Part shown: piece after piece, positions 12,908-22,008 of the stretch
How positions within the stretch are numbered: position 1 is the first letter of the stretch
How the letters are laid out: the number at the start of each line of letters is the position of its first letter
Source: Agrococcus sp. SL85
Lineage (GTDB): Bacteria; Actinomycetota; Actinomycetes; Actinomycetales; Microbacteriaceae
Assembly: GCF_026625845.1 (NCBI RefSeq)
Contig: NZ_CP113066.1
Span: 124,001-188,000, forward strand
DNA length: 64,000 bases
Reading direction: 5' to 3'
Program-made: the position numbers and the translations under genes
Notes under the pieces: model-generated
What the model was told of the DNA's origin: nothing
The model's database searches: none
Seen by the model: the letters and a program-made list of their open reading frames with translations, nothing else

Positions 12908-13458
12908 TAGCGGGCCGCCCCGTCGCGCTCGAGGTCGGCGAGGAAGCGGTCGACGATCGCCGCGCTGCGCGCGTCGTCCATCGACTCGCCCACGACCTTC
13001 TCGGAGAGGTCGATCGCGAGCGTGCCCACCTCGTGCTTGAGGGACGAGAACGCCGCCTGGCGCTCGGCCTCGATGCGCTGGTGCGCCTGCGCCGTGATGC
13101 GCTCGGCCTCGTCGTTGGCGCGAGCCTTGAGGTCGGCCTCGATCTTGGCGGCGTCGGTGCGGGCCTGATCCTTGATCCGGCTGGCCTCGGCGCGTGCCTC
13201 GGCGAGCTGGGTCGTGTAGGTCTCGAGCGCCGCGGCCGCCTCGGCCTGGGCCTCCTCGGCCTTCTTGATGCCGCCCTCGATCGCAGCGGAGCGCTCGTCG
13301 AGGAGCGCCTGCATGCGCGGGAGGACGACCTTCCAGAAGATGACCAGGAGGACGACGAAGATGACCGACGACCACAGGATGTCGTAGAACGCGGGGAGCA
13401 GCGGGTTGGGCGTGCCCTCTGCGCCTTCCTCCGCGAGGAAGAGAGGAGTGGTCAGCAT
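12907..13458 (-). CDS. atpF: ATP synthase Fo b subunit
   Basis: A 183-residue stator subunit. A single membrane helix lies at about residues 25-47 (LWSSVIFVVLLVIFWKVVLP). It is followed by a long charged amphipathic helix (KAEEAQAEAAAALETY and onward) that forms the peripheral stalk. A short acidic N-terminus faces outward. It sits ten bases after atpE and overlaps atpH by one base. Length and domain order are normal for the family. Confidence 0.96.
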   Translation of the reverse strand: MLTTPLFLAEEGAEGTPNPLLPAFYDILWSSVIFVVLLVIFWKVVLPRMQALLDERSAAIEGGIKKAEEAQAEAAAALETYTTQLAEARAEASRIKDQARTDAAKIEADLKARANDEAERITAQAHQRIEAERQAAFSSLKHEVGTLAIDLSEKVVGESMDDARSAAIVDRFLADLERDGAAR

Positions 13459-13468
13459 GTCGCCTCGA

Positions 13469-14582
<1,114 letters not shown>

Positions 14583-14743
14583 TGTCTCTTCCTCAACCTC
14601 ATGGCGCCAGGCGCCTGATCGACGTCGGTGCGCCCCCTCGCGCACGATCGCTCGAAGCCGAGCGCAGCATGAGGGGGGACGTGAGAAAGCCTATCAGAAT
14701 CCCAGCCTCCGCACGGCCCTCGCCGGGCGTGCGCCAGGGTCCG

Positions 14744-15205
14744 TCAGGCCCGCGCGCCCGAGGCGGGGCGGCCCTGCGTCTCGTCGTCGGCGGGGGTGTC
14801 GACGATCGGCTGGCGGCTCGTCGCGATGACGACGCAGTCGATGACGAGGGAGCCGATCACGGCCGCCACGAGCGAGCCGAACGCGACGCCGCGGTGCAGC
14901 CAGTCCTGGTCGGCGAGCACGAAGACGAGCAGGATGAAGAGGGCGAACTTCAGCAGCCAGCCGCCCAGCACGATGCCGAAGAAGGCGCCCGAGAGCATCT
15001 CGCCCCGCGAGGCCTTGAAGGCCAGGACGATGCTCGCCGCGGTGAGGCCGCAGAAGACGATCGCGAGGACGGTGCCGACGAGCGCCGAGGCGAGGCCCGC
15101 GCCGCCGGCCAGGAGCCAGCCGACGATGCCGCCGAGCACGGCCACGGCTGCGGCGAGCATCGCGCCCCACAGCATGATGCGTCGCATGATGGCGTTCGTG
15201 GTCAT
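14744..15205 (-). CDS. Small four-helix membrane protein at head of atp operon (AtpI-like position)
   Basis: A 153-residue protein with four hydrophobic segments (about residues 10-33, 36-58, 70-95 and 105-130) and a polar tail ending in DDETQGRPASGARA. It does not show a motif I can name, but in actinobacteria a small membrane protein in exactly this position, between the WecA/Rfe-type transferase and atpB, is commonly found and usually treated as an AtpI-like assembly factor. Its ATG overlaps the transferase stop as ATGA, so it is coupled to that gene, and atpB follows after about 160 bases. Confidence 0.78.
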   Translation of the reverse strand: MTTNAIMRRIMLWGAMLAAAVAVLGGIVGWLLAGGAGLASALVGTVLAIVFCGLTAASIVLAFKASRGEMLSGAFFGIVLGGWLLKFALFILLVFVLADQDWLHRGVAFGSLVAAVIGSLVIDCVVIATSRQPIVDTPADDETQGRPASGARA

Positions 15206-16398
15206 GGACCCTCTCCCGGTCGGTCGGCGCTGCTGACGGCGATGCGGCTGTGCCGGACTCCCCTGCGGGCCGCTCGCCGCTCGTGCATGACCCGCAGGAA
15301 GGTGCGCCACACGCGGCGGCCGACCGGCGCTGCGGTCAGGACGGCGCACACGACGAATCCGGCCACCATGATACCGACGGCCACCCACCAGGGCACGATG
15401 AGGAAGAGCAGGCAGCCCACCGACACCACGGCGGTCCACGCGTAGAAGATGAGCACGGCCCCGAGGTGCGAGTGCCCCATGTCGAGCAGCCGGTGGTGCA
15501 GGTGCTTGCGGTCGGCCGCGAAGGGGCTGTTGCCGTTCGCGAGGCGGCGCACGACCGCGAGCGCGAAGTCGGTGAGCGGCAGCAGCAGGATCGCGAGCGG
15601 CAGCAGGATGGGGATGAAGGCGGGGAGGATCTGGCTGCGGCCCGTGATGGTGCCGATGTCGATCTGGCCCGTGACCGCGATCGCGCTCGCGGCCGTGAGG
15701 AGGCCCAGCATGAGCGCCCCGCCGTCGCCCATGAACATCTTCGCCCGGTGCCAGTTGACCGGCAGGAAGCCGAGGCACACGCCGATGATGATCGCGGTGA
15801 TGAGGCTCGCGAGCGAGAAGTAGGCGTTCGACTGCGCGAAGTCCTGGCTGATCATCCAGATGTACGCCCAGAACGCGGCGGCGCCGATGAGGGTCGTGCC
15901 GGCGACGAGGCCGTCGAGGCCGTCGATGAAGTTCACGGCGTTCATCACGAGCACGATGAGCAGGATCGTGAGGGCGATCGACATCTGCGACGAGGGCACG
16001 GTGAGCCCCGCGACGGGCAGGCTCACGATCTGCACGCCCAGGAGCGCCACGAGCGCGGCGACGAGCATCTGCGCGCCGAGCTTCAGCATCCAGTCGAGCT
16101 CGACGAGGTCGTCGAGCACGCCGACGGCGCAGATCGCGATCGCGGCGCCGAGCAGCGCCCAGATTCGCACGGGATCGGCGAAGACGCCCGCGAAGTCGGG
16201 CAGCAGCGCCGCGACGCCGAACGCCGCGAGCACGCCCACGAGCATCGCGACGCCCCCGAGGCGGGGCGTCGGGCGCGAGTGCACGTCGCGCTCGCGGACC
16301 GGCGGGTGGATGCCGTGCTTCAGCGCGACGCCGAGCACGATGCGGCTCGCCACGAGGGTCACGACGGCGGCGACGGCCGCGACGAGGAGGAAGGTCAC
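15202..16398 (-). CDS. MraY/WecA-family undecaprenyl-phosphate sugar-1-phosphate transferase
   Basis: A 398-residue protein with about eleven membrane helices. Family signatures are RPTPRLGG in the first loop, VLDDLVELDW, the catalytic NAVNFIDGLDGL, KMFMGDGGALMLG and the HLHHRLLDMGHSH loop. The last two mark the WecA/TagO branch rather than MraY. It should transfer a sugar-1-phosphate (GlcNAc-1-P in characterised relatives) to undecaprenyl phosphate at the membrane, starting a wall polymer. A soluble basic C-terminal tail of about 40 residues is present. It is coupled by ATGA to the small membrane gene before the ATP synthase operon, a conserved actinobacterial arrangement. Confidence 0.93.
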   Translation of the reverse strand: MTFLLVAAVAAVVTLVASRIVLGVALKHGIHPPVRERDVHSRPTPRLGGVAMLVGVLAAFGVAALLPDFAGVFADPVRIWALLGAAIAICAVGVLDDLVELDWMLKLGAQMLVAALVALLGVQIVSLPVAGLTVPSSQMSIALTILLIVLVMNAVNFIDGLDGLVAGTTLIGAAAFWAYIWMISQDFAQSNAYFSLASLITAIIIGVCLGFLPVNWHRAKMFMGDGGALMLGLLTAASAIAVTGQIDIGTITGRSQILPAFIPILLPLAILLLPLTDFALAVVRRLANGNSPFAADRKHLHHRLLDMGHSHLGAVLIFYAWTAVVSVGCLLFLIVPWWVAVGIMVAGFVVCAVLTAAPVGRRVWRTFLRVMHERRAARRGVRHSRIAVSSADRPGEGP

Positions 16399-16436
16399 CG
16401 GTGCACCCGCCTCACTGGATCGTCCCGCTCACCGGC

Positions 16437-17102
16437 TCACCCGGCGAGCAGCTCGCCGAGCGCCTCCGCGACCGTCGCGCGCGGCAGCACGCCCTGGCGG
16501 ACGATGCGGACGACGCCGTCGGTCGAGCAGTCGAGGATCGTGGAGCCGTTCGCGGCGCCCTCGGGCACAGCGCCGCCCACGGGCCCGGCGTCGAGGATCG
16601 CGTCGACGCGGTCGCCGAGCATCTCGGCGGCCTCCTGGGCCGTCAGAGCGGCGGGCATCCCGTGGAGGTTGGCGCTCGAGACGGCGAGCGGGCCGGTCTC
16701 GCGCAGCAGGCCGATCGCGATCGGGTGGTCGGGCACGCGCAGCGCCACGGTGCCGCCCGTGTCGCCGAGGTCCCACGTGAGCGAGGCCTGGGCGCGCACG
16801 ATGATCGTGAGCGGGCCCGGCCAGTGCGCGTCGAGCAGCGGCTCGAGCGCCGCGGGGATGGACTCCGCGAGCGCCGAGGCCATCGCGCGGTCGGCGACGA
16901 GCACGGGCGGCGGGAAGCCGCGGTCCCGGCCCTTCGCGGCGAGGAGGCCCGCGACGGCCGCGTGCGAGAAGGCGTCCGCGGCGATGCCGTAGACGGTGTC
17001 CGTCGGGATCACGATGCAGCGCCCCGCCGCGACCGCCGTGCGCGCAGCGCGGACGCCGTCGAGCAGGGACGCGGGGTCGGCGCAGTCGTGGATCGCAGGC
17101 AC
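16437..17102 (-). CDS. Sua5/YciO/YrdC-type threonylcarbamoyl-AMP synthase
   Basis: A 221-residue single-domain protein of the YrdC fold. It shows IVIPTDTVYGIAADAF, KGRDRGFPPPVLV, the GPLTIIVRA strand and the SSANLHGMPA loop, all hallmarks of the family. The enzyme makes L-threonylcarbamoyl-AMP from threonine, bicarbonate and ATP for the t6A modification at tRNA position 37. I use the GTG at 17102, which gives the usual N-terminus (PAIHDCADPASL). It follows prmC on the same strand, a common actinobacterial neighbourhood, and precedes the sugar-phosphate transferase. Confidence 0.92.
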   Translation of the reverse strand: MPAIHDCADPASLLDGVRAARTAVAAGRCIVIPTDTVYGIAADAFSHAAVAGLLAAKGRDRGFPPPVLVADRAMASALAESIPAALEPLLDAHWPGPLTIIVRAQASLTWDLGDTGGTVALRVPDHPIAIGLLRETGPLAVSSANLHGMPAALTAQEAAEMLGDRVDAILDAGPVGGAVPEGAANGSTILDCSTDGVVRIVRQGVLPRATVAEALGELLAG

Positions 17103-17167
17103 GATGACATGGTACTTCGGGCTGCCGCGAGCGGCGGTCGCGGCCGGGGTGGGAAGGCGGACGCGGC

Positions 17168-18034
17168 TCAGCGCAGCGCCGAGGTGACGCGGTCGCGCCC
17201 CGAGAGGTCGCGGCGCGTGCGCGCGCTGCGGAAGCCCGCGGCCGCGAGGAGGTCGCGGATCGCGCTCCCCTGGTGCTCGGCGTGCTCGAACGCGACGAGG
17301 CCCCCGGGCGCGAGGAGGTCGGCGGCGAGGGGTGCGAGCGAGCGGATGAGGTCGAGGCCGTCGGCGCCGGAGTAGAGCGCCGCCTGCGGGTCGTGGCCGC
17401 GCACCTCGGGGTCGGCAGGGATCGCCGCGTGCGGCACGTAGGGCGGGTTCGACACGAGCACGGAGAGCGAGCCGGGCAGCACGCCCACCGAGGCGAGCGC
17501 CGCGGCGTCGCGCGCGTCGGCGTGGAGCACGAGCACGTCGGGGGCGAGCTCGGCGACGTTGGCGCGCGCCCACACGTACGCGGCCGGGCTCGACTCGACC
17601 GCGACGACGCGGGCCGACGGCGCCTCGCGCGCGACCGAGATCGCGACCGCGCCGGAGCCGGTGCCGACGTCGAGCACGAGCGGCTCGCGGCCGGCACGGC
17701 GCAGGTGCTCGAGCACGACGTCGACGAGCACCTCGGTCTCGGGCCGCGGCGTGAAGACGCCGGGGCCGACCGCGAGCTCGACGTGCCGGAATGGTGCGAC
17801 GCCCGTGATGCGCTGCAGCGGCACGCGCAGGGCGCGGCGCGCGACCGCCTCCTGGAGGCGCGCCTCCGCCTCCGCCTCGAGCGGCCGGCCGACCGCCATG
17901 TCGAGGCGCAGCTCCGAGAGCGAGCGGCCAGAGGCCCACGCCGCGAGCAGCTCGGCGTCGGGGCCGTCGACGCCCGCCTCGGCGAGCACGGCCCGCACGG
18001 AGCGGACGGCGTCGGCGACGGATCGAGCAGGCAT
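17168..18034 (-). CDS. prmC: Peptide chain release factor N5-glutamine methyltransferase
   Basis: A 288-residue protein with an N-terminal helical domain (to about residue 80) and a SAM-dependent methyltransferase domain. SAM contacts are [12 protein letters not shown] and VVAVESS. The substrate-glutamine motif NPPY appears in [14 protein letters not shown], and [11 protein letters not shown] is the PrmC-specific block. It methylates the glutamine of the GGQ motif in release factors; prfA is also in this window at 28-29 kb. It is divergent from cysK and followed by the Sua5-type gene. Confidence 0.95.
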   Translation of the reverse strand: MPARSVADAVRSVRAVLAEAGVDGPDAELLAAWASGRSLSELRLDMAVGRPLEAEAEARLQEAVARRALRVPLQRITGVAPFRHVELAVGPGVFTPRPETEVLVDVVLEHLRRAGREPLVLDVGTGSGAVAISVAREAPSARVVAVESSPAAYVWARANVAELAPDVLVLHADARDAAALASVGVLPGSLSVLVSNPPYVPHAAIPADPEVRGHDPQAALYSGADGLDLIRSLAPLAADLLAPGGLVAFEHAEHQGSAIRDLLAAAGFRSARTRRDLSGRDRVTSALR

Positions 18035-18185
18035 CAGGCCACGGTACCGCCGCGCTCAGCCGGCGCCGGAGCATCGGGGACGATCCTCGGGCGAACGCGA
18101 GGCGAGCCTGATCCGCGCTCGGCGAGCGCTCGGGCGACGGGCCGTATGCTGAAAGCGCACGTTCCATGGGATGAAAGGCAGGCGC

Positions 18186-19115
18186 ATGGCCCGCATCTTC
18201 GACGACATCACCGGCACGATCGGCGGCACGCCGCTCGTGCGGCTGCAGCGGCTCGACGACACGCACGCGACCGTGCTCGTGAAGCTCGAGTCGTTCAACC
18301 CCGCAGGCTCCGTGAAGGACCGCATCGGCAAGGCGCTCATCGACGCCGCCGAGGCCTCCGGCGAGCTGCGGCCCGGCGGCACGATCGTCGAGGGCACGAG
18401 CGGCAACACGGGCATCGCGCTCGCCTTCGTCGGCGCTGCCCGCGGCTACCGCGTCGTGCTCACGATGCCCGAGACGATGTCGGTCGAGCGCCGCGCGATC
18501 CTCAAGGCCTACGGCGCCGAGCTCGTGCTGACGCCCGGCCCCGACGGCATGCGCGGCGCCGTCGAGCGCGCGCAGCAGATCGTCGACGAGACGCCGGGCG
18601 CGATCCTCGCGCGGCAGTTCGAGAACGAGGCGAACCCGGCCGTGCACCGCGCGACCACCGCCGAGGAGATCTGGGCCGACACCGACGGCCAGGTCGACGT
18701 CTTCATCTCCGGCATCGGCACGGGCGGCACCATCACGGGCGCCGGCAACCGGCTCAAGGAGCTGAACCCCGACATCCGCATCGTGGCCGTCGAGCCGGCC
18801 GACTCGCCGCTGCTCACGAAGGGCACCGCGGGCCCGCACAAGATCCAGGGCCTCGGCGCGAACTTCGTGCCCGCGCTCCTCGACACCGAGGTGTACGACG
18901 AGGTGATCGACGTCGAGCTCGAGGACGCCGTCCGCGTCGGCCGCCGCCTCGCCGCCGAGGAGGGCATCTTCGCCGGCATCTCCTCGGGCGCGATCGTGCA
19001 CGCGGCGCTCGAGCTCGCGAAGCGGCCCGAGTGCGCGGGGAAGACGATCGTCGCGATCGTGTGCGACACGGGCGAGCGCTACCTGTCGATGCCGATCTAC
19101 GCCGAGCTGGCGTAG
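18186..19115 (+). CDS. cysK: Cysteine synthase A (O-acetylserine sulfhydrylase)
   Basis: A 309-residue PLP enzyme. The lysine forming the Schiff base is in [11 protein letters not shown]. The substrate loop is [11 protein letters not shown], the phosphate loop is [12 protein letters not shown], and the C-terminal SSGAI positions the cofactor ring. It makes cysteine from O-acetylserine and sulfide. I use the ATG at 18186, with AGGCAGG just upstream; an upstream ATG at 18171 lacks this. cysE follows after 26 bases, forming the usual cysteine pair, whose products associate as the cysteine synthase complex. Confidence 0.97.
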   Translation: MARIFDDITGTIGGTPLVRLQRLDDTHATVLVKLESFNPAGSVKDRIGKALIDAAEASGELRPGGTIVEGTSGNTGIALAFVGAARGYRVVLTMPETMSVERRAILKAYGAELVLTPGPDGMRGAVERAQQIVDETPGAILARQFENEANPAVHRATTAEEIWADTDGQVDVFISGIGTGGTITGAGNRLKELNPDIRIVAVEPADSPLLTKGTAGPHKIQGLGANFVPALLDTEVYDEVIDVELEDAVRVGRRLAAEEGIFAGISSGAIVHAALELAKRPECAGKTIVAIVCDTGERYLSMPIYAELA

Positions 19116-19141
19116 TCCGGCCGAGCAGCGAGAGGGAGGCG

Positions 19142-19690
19142 ATGGGCCTGCTCCACGTCCGCGAGGACATCGAGAACGCGAAGCGGCACGACCCGGCGGC
19201 GCGCGGATCGCTCATGATCGCGCTCACCTACTCGACCCTGCACGCGGTGTGGGCCCACCGCATCCACCACCGCCTCTGGCACGCCGGCGCGCGCTCGCTC
19301 GCGCGCGCCGGCAGCCAGTGGATGCGCTTCCTCACCGGCGTCGAGATCCACCCGGGCGCGACGCTCGGCCGGCGCTTCTTCATCGACCACGGCATGGGCG
19401 TCGTGATCGGCGAGACCGCCGAGGTGGGCGACGACGTCATGCTGTACCACGGCGTGACGCTCGGCGGCACCGCGCTCGACGCCGTGAAGCGGCACCCGAC
19501 GCTCGGCGACCGCGTGCTCGTGGGCGCCGGCGCCAAGGTGCTCGGCGCGATCGAGCTCGGCGACGACGTCAAGGTCGGCGCGAACGCCGTCGTGCTCCAC
19601 TCGCACCCCGCCGGCACGACGCTCGTCGGCATCCCGGCGCAGCCCGTCGCGCGCGACACCCCCACGGGCCTCATCGAGTACGCGATCTAG
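19142..19690 (+). CDS. cysE: Serine O-acetyltransferase
   Basis: A 182-residue enzyme of the short CysE type. The helical N-terminus is abbreviated, and the left-handed beta-helix carries repeated hexapeptides, with the active-site stretch [21 protein letters not shown] and GVTLGGT. It acetylates serine with acetyl-CoA for CysK, encoded 26 bases upstream. The protein ends in the isoleucine TGLIEYAI; a C-terminal Ile is what inserts into the CysK active site in characterised complexes. A strong ribosome site (GAGGGAGG) precedes the ATG. Confidence 0.96.
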   Translation: MGLLHVREDIENAKRHDPAARGSLMIALTYSTLHAVWAHRIHHRLWHAGARSLARAGSQWMRFLTGVEIHPGATLGRRFFIDHGMGVVIGETAEVGDDVMLYHGVTLGGTALDAVKRHPTLGDRVLVGAGAKVLGAIELGDDVKVGANAVVLHSHPAGTTLVGIPAQPVARDTPTGLIEYAI

Positions 19691-19747
19691 CTGCGGCGCC
19701 GCGGTTCCTGCGACCCTCTCGCGGGCCCGCGCCGGCCTCCGACGATC

Positions 19748-19951
19748 GAGTGGCGGGATCCGGCTCGTGAGTGGCGGGATCCGGCCCGTGAGCGGCGCGA
19801 TCCGGCCCGAGAGCGGCGGGATCCGGCTCCTGAATGGCGGCACCCGGCTCGTGAGTGGCGGCATCTGGCCGCGAGTGGCGCCGAACGGTTGGAATTCGGC
19901 GCCACTGTCGACGAATCGGCGCCGCTCACCGCCGAACGGCGCCACTCACCG
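19748..19951. repeat. Bipartite intergenic repeat, copy A (direct 21-bp units then inverted units)
   Basis: Six direct units beginning at 19748, 19769, 19790, 19811, 19832 and 19853 follow the pattern GAGTGGCGGGATCCGGCTCGT, with a seventh at 19873 (GAGTGGCGCCGAACGG). Three units in the opposite orientation follow, ending CCGAACGGCGCCACTC. The core between them includes GGCGCCACTGTCGACG. A second copy with the same architecture lies at 36929-37107. The stretch sits between convergent genes, cysE and the SMR exporter. Confidence 0.9.
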
Positions 19952-20021
19952 AGGGCGGTGGAGGTTCGGATCGCGATGGGAGGCGGGCTCGGCGTGACAG
20001 GGGGCGAAGGCTCGGCTGCGA

Positions 20022-20226
20022 GCGGTCAGGCGGCGGAGGCCCGGCTGCGGGCGGTCAGGCGGCGGAGGCCCGGCCGCGGGCGGTCAGGCGGCGGAGGCCC
20101 GGCCGCGGGCGGTCGGGCGGCCGGCGGCTCGGAGTCGGAGGGCCCGACCGTGGGCGGTCAGGCGGCGGGCTCGACCGTGGGCGGTCAGGGGGCGGGCTCG
20201 ACCGTGGGCGGTCAGGCGGAGGGCGG
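20022..20226. repeat. Two tandem repeats (29-bp and 27-bp units)
   Basis: Three nearly identical 29-bp units (starting GCGGTCAGGCGGCGG) cover 20022-20108, with a partial fourth after them. After a 37-base break, three 27-bp units (starting GACCGTGGGCGGTCAGG) cover 20146-20226. The two unit types share GGGCGGTCAGG. The last unit overlaps the stop codon of the SMR gene ending at 20212. With copy A of the bipartite repeat, this fills the 520-base gap after cysE; I see no gene in it. Confidence 0.85.
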
Positions 20227-20604
20227 GCCTGCAGCGGGCTGCTCGGCGGCGGGCTTCGGCGCCGTGAGCTTCAGGCCGATGACGGCCGCGACGATGACGG
20301 CGACGAACAGGATCGTCCACCACGAGAACGCCTGCGCGCCCGCCGCGATCGCCCAGCCCACCGTGAGGGCCGCGCCGAGGCCCACCCACACCGCGTAGGC
20401 GGTGCCGATCGGGATCGCGCGGGCCGCGCGCTCCAGGCCGATCATCGAGAGCACGATGCCGATCGCGAAGACGACCGTCGGGATCGGCCGCGTGAACCCC
20501 GCAGACTCCCCCAGCGCCGTCGCCCACACGGCCTCGAGCACGGCGGAGACGACGAGGATCGCCCATGCGGCGCCCTGCCGGGGCGCCCGGCTCGCGCGCG
20601 CCAT
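20212..20604 (-). CDS. SMR-family exporter subunit (probable guanidinium exporter, second of pair)
   Basis: A 130-residue protein with four membrane helices. The first helix carries the essential Glu in LEAVWATAL; Glu followed three residues later by Trp is the pattern of guanidinium exporters (Gdx) rather than of EmrE/QacE drug pumps. Conserved IPIGTAYAVWVGLGAALT forms the third-helix region. The N-terminus and the C-terminal tail (PAAEQPAAGPPSA) are longer than in its partner. The coding regions of the two SMR genes touch (one stop and the other start share base 20604), and both follow a guanidine-III riboswitch, so a heterodimeric exporter is likely. Confidence 0.9.
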   Translation of the reverse strand: MARASRAPRQGAAWAILVVSAVLEAVWATALGESAGFTRPIPTVVFAIGIVLSMIGLERAARAIPIGTAYAVWVGLGAALTVGWAIAAGAQAFSWWTILFVAVIVAAVIGLKLTAPKPAAEQPAAGPPSA

Positions 20605-20918
20605 CAGGCCACGACCTTCAGGCCCGCGACCGCGGCCACGAGCACCGCGAGCAGCAGGATGCGCACGAGCGTCGCGCGCTCGGCGCGCGTCACCATCGCC
20701 CAGCCTGCGGTCGTGACCGCCCCGATCCCGACCCAGACGGCGTAGGCGGTGCCCGTGGGGATCGTGAGCATCGCGACGGCCAGCCCCGCCATGCTCGCGA
20801 CGAGCGCGATGCCGAAGACGATCGTCGGGCGGCGCTTCGTGAAGCCCTCGGACCGCGAGAGCGCGATGGCCCAGACGGCCTCGAGCAGCCCCGAGACGAT
20901 GAGGACGAACCAGTCCAT
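20604..20918 (-). CDS. SMR-family exporter subunit (probable guanidinium exporter, first of pair)
   Basis: A 104-residue four-helix protein. Helix 1 has GLLEAVWAIAL with the proton/substrate Glu. Helix 3 has IPTGTAYAVWVGIGAVTT, and the loop RSEGFTKRRPTI is typical. The small size and LEAVWA motif match the Gdx branch, which exports guanidinium in exchange for protons. A GGGAGG ribosome site lies 7 bases upstream of the ATG, within the expression platform of the riboswitch at 20936-20994. The downstream gene encodes a paralogue of similar topology, so the two may pair in opposite orientation. Confidence 0.92.
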   Translation of the reverse strand: MDWFVLIVSGLLEAVWAIALSRSEGFTKRRPTIVFGIALVASMAGLAVAMLTIPTGTAYAVWVGIGAVTTAGWAMVTRAERATLVRILLLAVLVAAVAGLKVVA

Positions 20919-20935
20919 GACGGACCTCCCTGGGT

Positions 20936-20994
20936 GGTCAGTCTTGTCGCTGTGCGGGTACTGCGCCCTCGTCCGCAGGCCTGTCGGGGCCTGC
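20936..20994 (-). promoter_or_regulatory. Guanidine-III (ykkC-III) riboswitch
   Basis: Read leftward, the leader shows a GCAGGCC/GGCCTGC hairpin, then GGACGAGGGCGC, AGTACCCG, CAG and CGACAAGACTG. These are the conserved blocks of the ykkC-III aptamer (GGACGAGG, GUACCCG, GACAAGAC), which binds guanidinium. The ribosome site of the first SMR gene lies directly after it, so translational control is likely. The match is by memory of the consensus, but several separate conserved blocks occur in the right order and in the expected gene context. Confidence 0.88.
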
Positions 20995-21020
20995 CTCCAG
21001 CCTAGGCGCGCCGCCCCGCC

Positions 21021-21090
21021 ATCTCAACGTCTCCGCGCGCAGCTGCGGCCCGGAGCCGCGCCCCAGGCTGCGCGGGGAGGCGTCGAGACC
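21021..21090 (-). terminator. Dispersed inverted-repeat element, copy 1, downstream of iclR gene
   Basis: A 70-base segment with TCTCAACG at one end and CGTCGAGA at the other, plus inner arms CGCGCAG/CTGCGCG around a GC-rich loop. It closely resembles the segment at 25648-25716. It follows the IclR gene by 43 bases in its direction of transcription, so it could end that transcript, although no T-run is present. Confidence 0.5.
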
Positions 21091-21133
21091 GCAGCAGAGG
21101 CGCGCGGAGGCGTCGAGCGCGGAGCGGCGACGA

Positions 21134-21889
21134 TCAGGGGCGGCGGCCGCCGAGCGCCGCGGTCACGCGATCGGCCGCCGCGACGACGTCGTCGACGAGC
21201 GCCTCGCAGCGCTCGCGCGAGAGCCGCAGCGTCGGCCCCATGACGGTGAGCGCGCCGACGAGCTGCGCGTGCGCGTCGAACACCGGCGCCGACAGGCCGC
21301 TCGCGGCCTCCACCCGCTCCCCCGTCGTGATCGCGAACCCCTGCGCCCGCGTCGTCGCGACCGCGTCGCGGAGCGCCCCCGCGTCGGTGATCGTCGAGGC
21401 CGTGAGGGCCTGGAGCGGCACGGCCAGGATCGCGTCGAGCAGGTCCTCGCGCCACGCGAGGATGACCCGGCCCGCGCTGCCGACGTGGAGCGGCTGGATG
21501 CGGCCGACGTACATCTCGCGCCGGAGGCCGTGCCGCGTCTCGGCGACGCCGATGCAGACGCGGGCGCGCCCCTCCGGCCGGAAGCAGCACGCCGTCTCGC
21601 CCGTCGCGTCGCGCAGGGCCGTGAGCTGCGGCGAGAGGAGGTCGGCGAGGTCGAGGCCGCGCACCGCGGGCCCCGCCCAGTAGGCCATGCGCGCACCGAT
21701 CGCGTACCCGTCCCCCGCCCGGTCGAGGAAGCCGTGCTCGACGAGGTTCTGCAGCAGGCGATGGGCGGTGGAGGCGGGGATGCCCGTGGCGTGCCGCACC
21801 TGCGCGGCCGTGAGCGTCGGCCGCTCGAGCGTGAAGGCGTCGAGGATCGCCGCGATCTTGGCGAGCACGAGCAGCGGTGCGTCGGACAT
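21134..21889 (-). CDS. IclR-family transcriptional regulator
   Basis: A 251-residue regulator. Residues 1 to about 70 are a winged helix with AAQVRHATGIPASTAHRLLQNL as the recognition region. Residues about 80-245 are the IclR effector domain, with ETACCFRPEGRARVCIG, VGSAGRVILAW and the conserved SGLSAPVFDAHAQLVGALTV. IclR proteins usually repress or activate a neighbouring catabolic operon in response to its substrate. It is divergent from the GntP permease-CoA-transferase-lyase operon, and a direct repeat lies in the gap between them, making control of that operon very likely. Confidence 0.93.
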   Translation of the reverse strand: MSDAPLLVLAKIAAILDAFTLERPTLTAAQVRHATGIPASTAHRLLQNLVEHGFLDRAGDGYAIGARMAYWAGPAVRGLDLADLLSPQLTALRDATGETACCFRPEGRARVCIGVAETRHGLRREMYVGRIQPLHVGSAGRVILAWREDLLDAILAVPLQALTASTITDAGALRDAVATTRAQGFAITTGERVEAASGLSAPVFDAHAQLVGALTVMGPTLRLSRERCEALVDDVVAAADRVTAALGGRRP

Positions 21890-21928
21890 GCCCCGAGCGT
21901 AGCGGCGCCCGACACGCCGGACTATCCG

Positions 21929-21958
21929 CGATGTGGGAACTGTGCCACGATGTGGGAA
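21929..21958. promoter_or_regulatory. Candidate IclR operator (direct repeat)
   Basis: The 11-base sequence CGATGTGGGAA occurs twice, at 21929-21939 and 21948-21958, a spacing of 19 bases (about two helical turns) in the 119-base gap between the iclR gene and the divergent permease gene. It is AT-richer than its surroundings. Inference from position and repetition only. Confidence 0.5.
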
Positions 21959-22008
21959 ACCGTGGCGTCGTCAGTTGGGCGTCGCCACCCTCGACGGAGA
22001 GGGAGCCC

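Noticed and set aside
19767..19997. A frame encoding repeated VSGGIRP-like heptads
   Set aside because: It is only the 21-bp repeat read in frame. The homologous copy at 36929 has a 20-bp period and cannot encode it, and there is no ribosome site.
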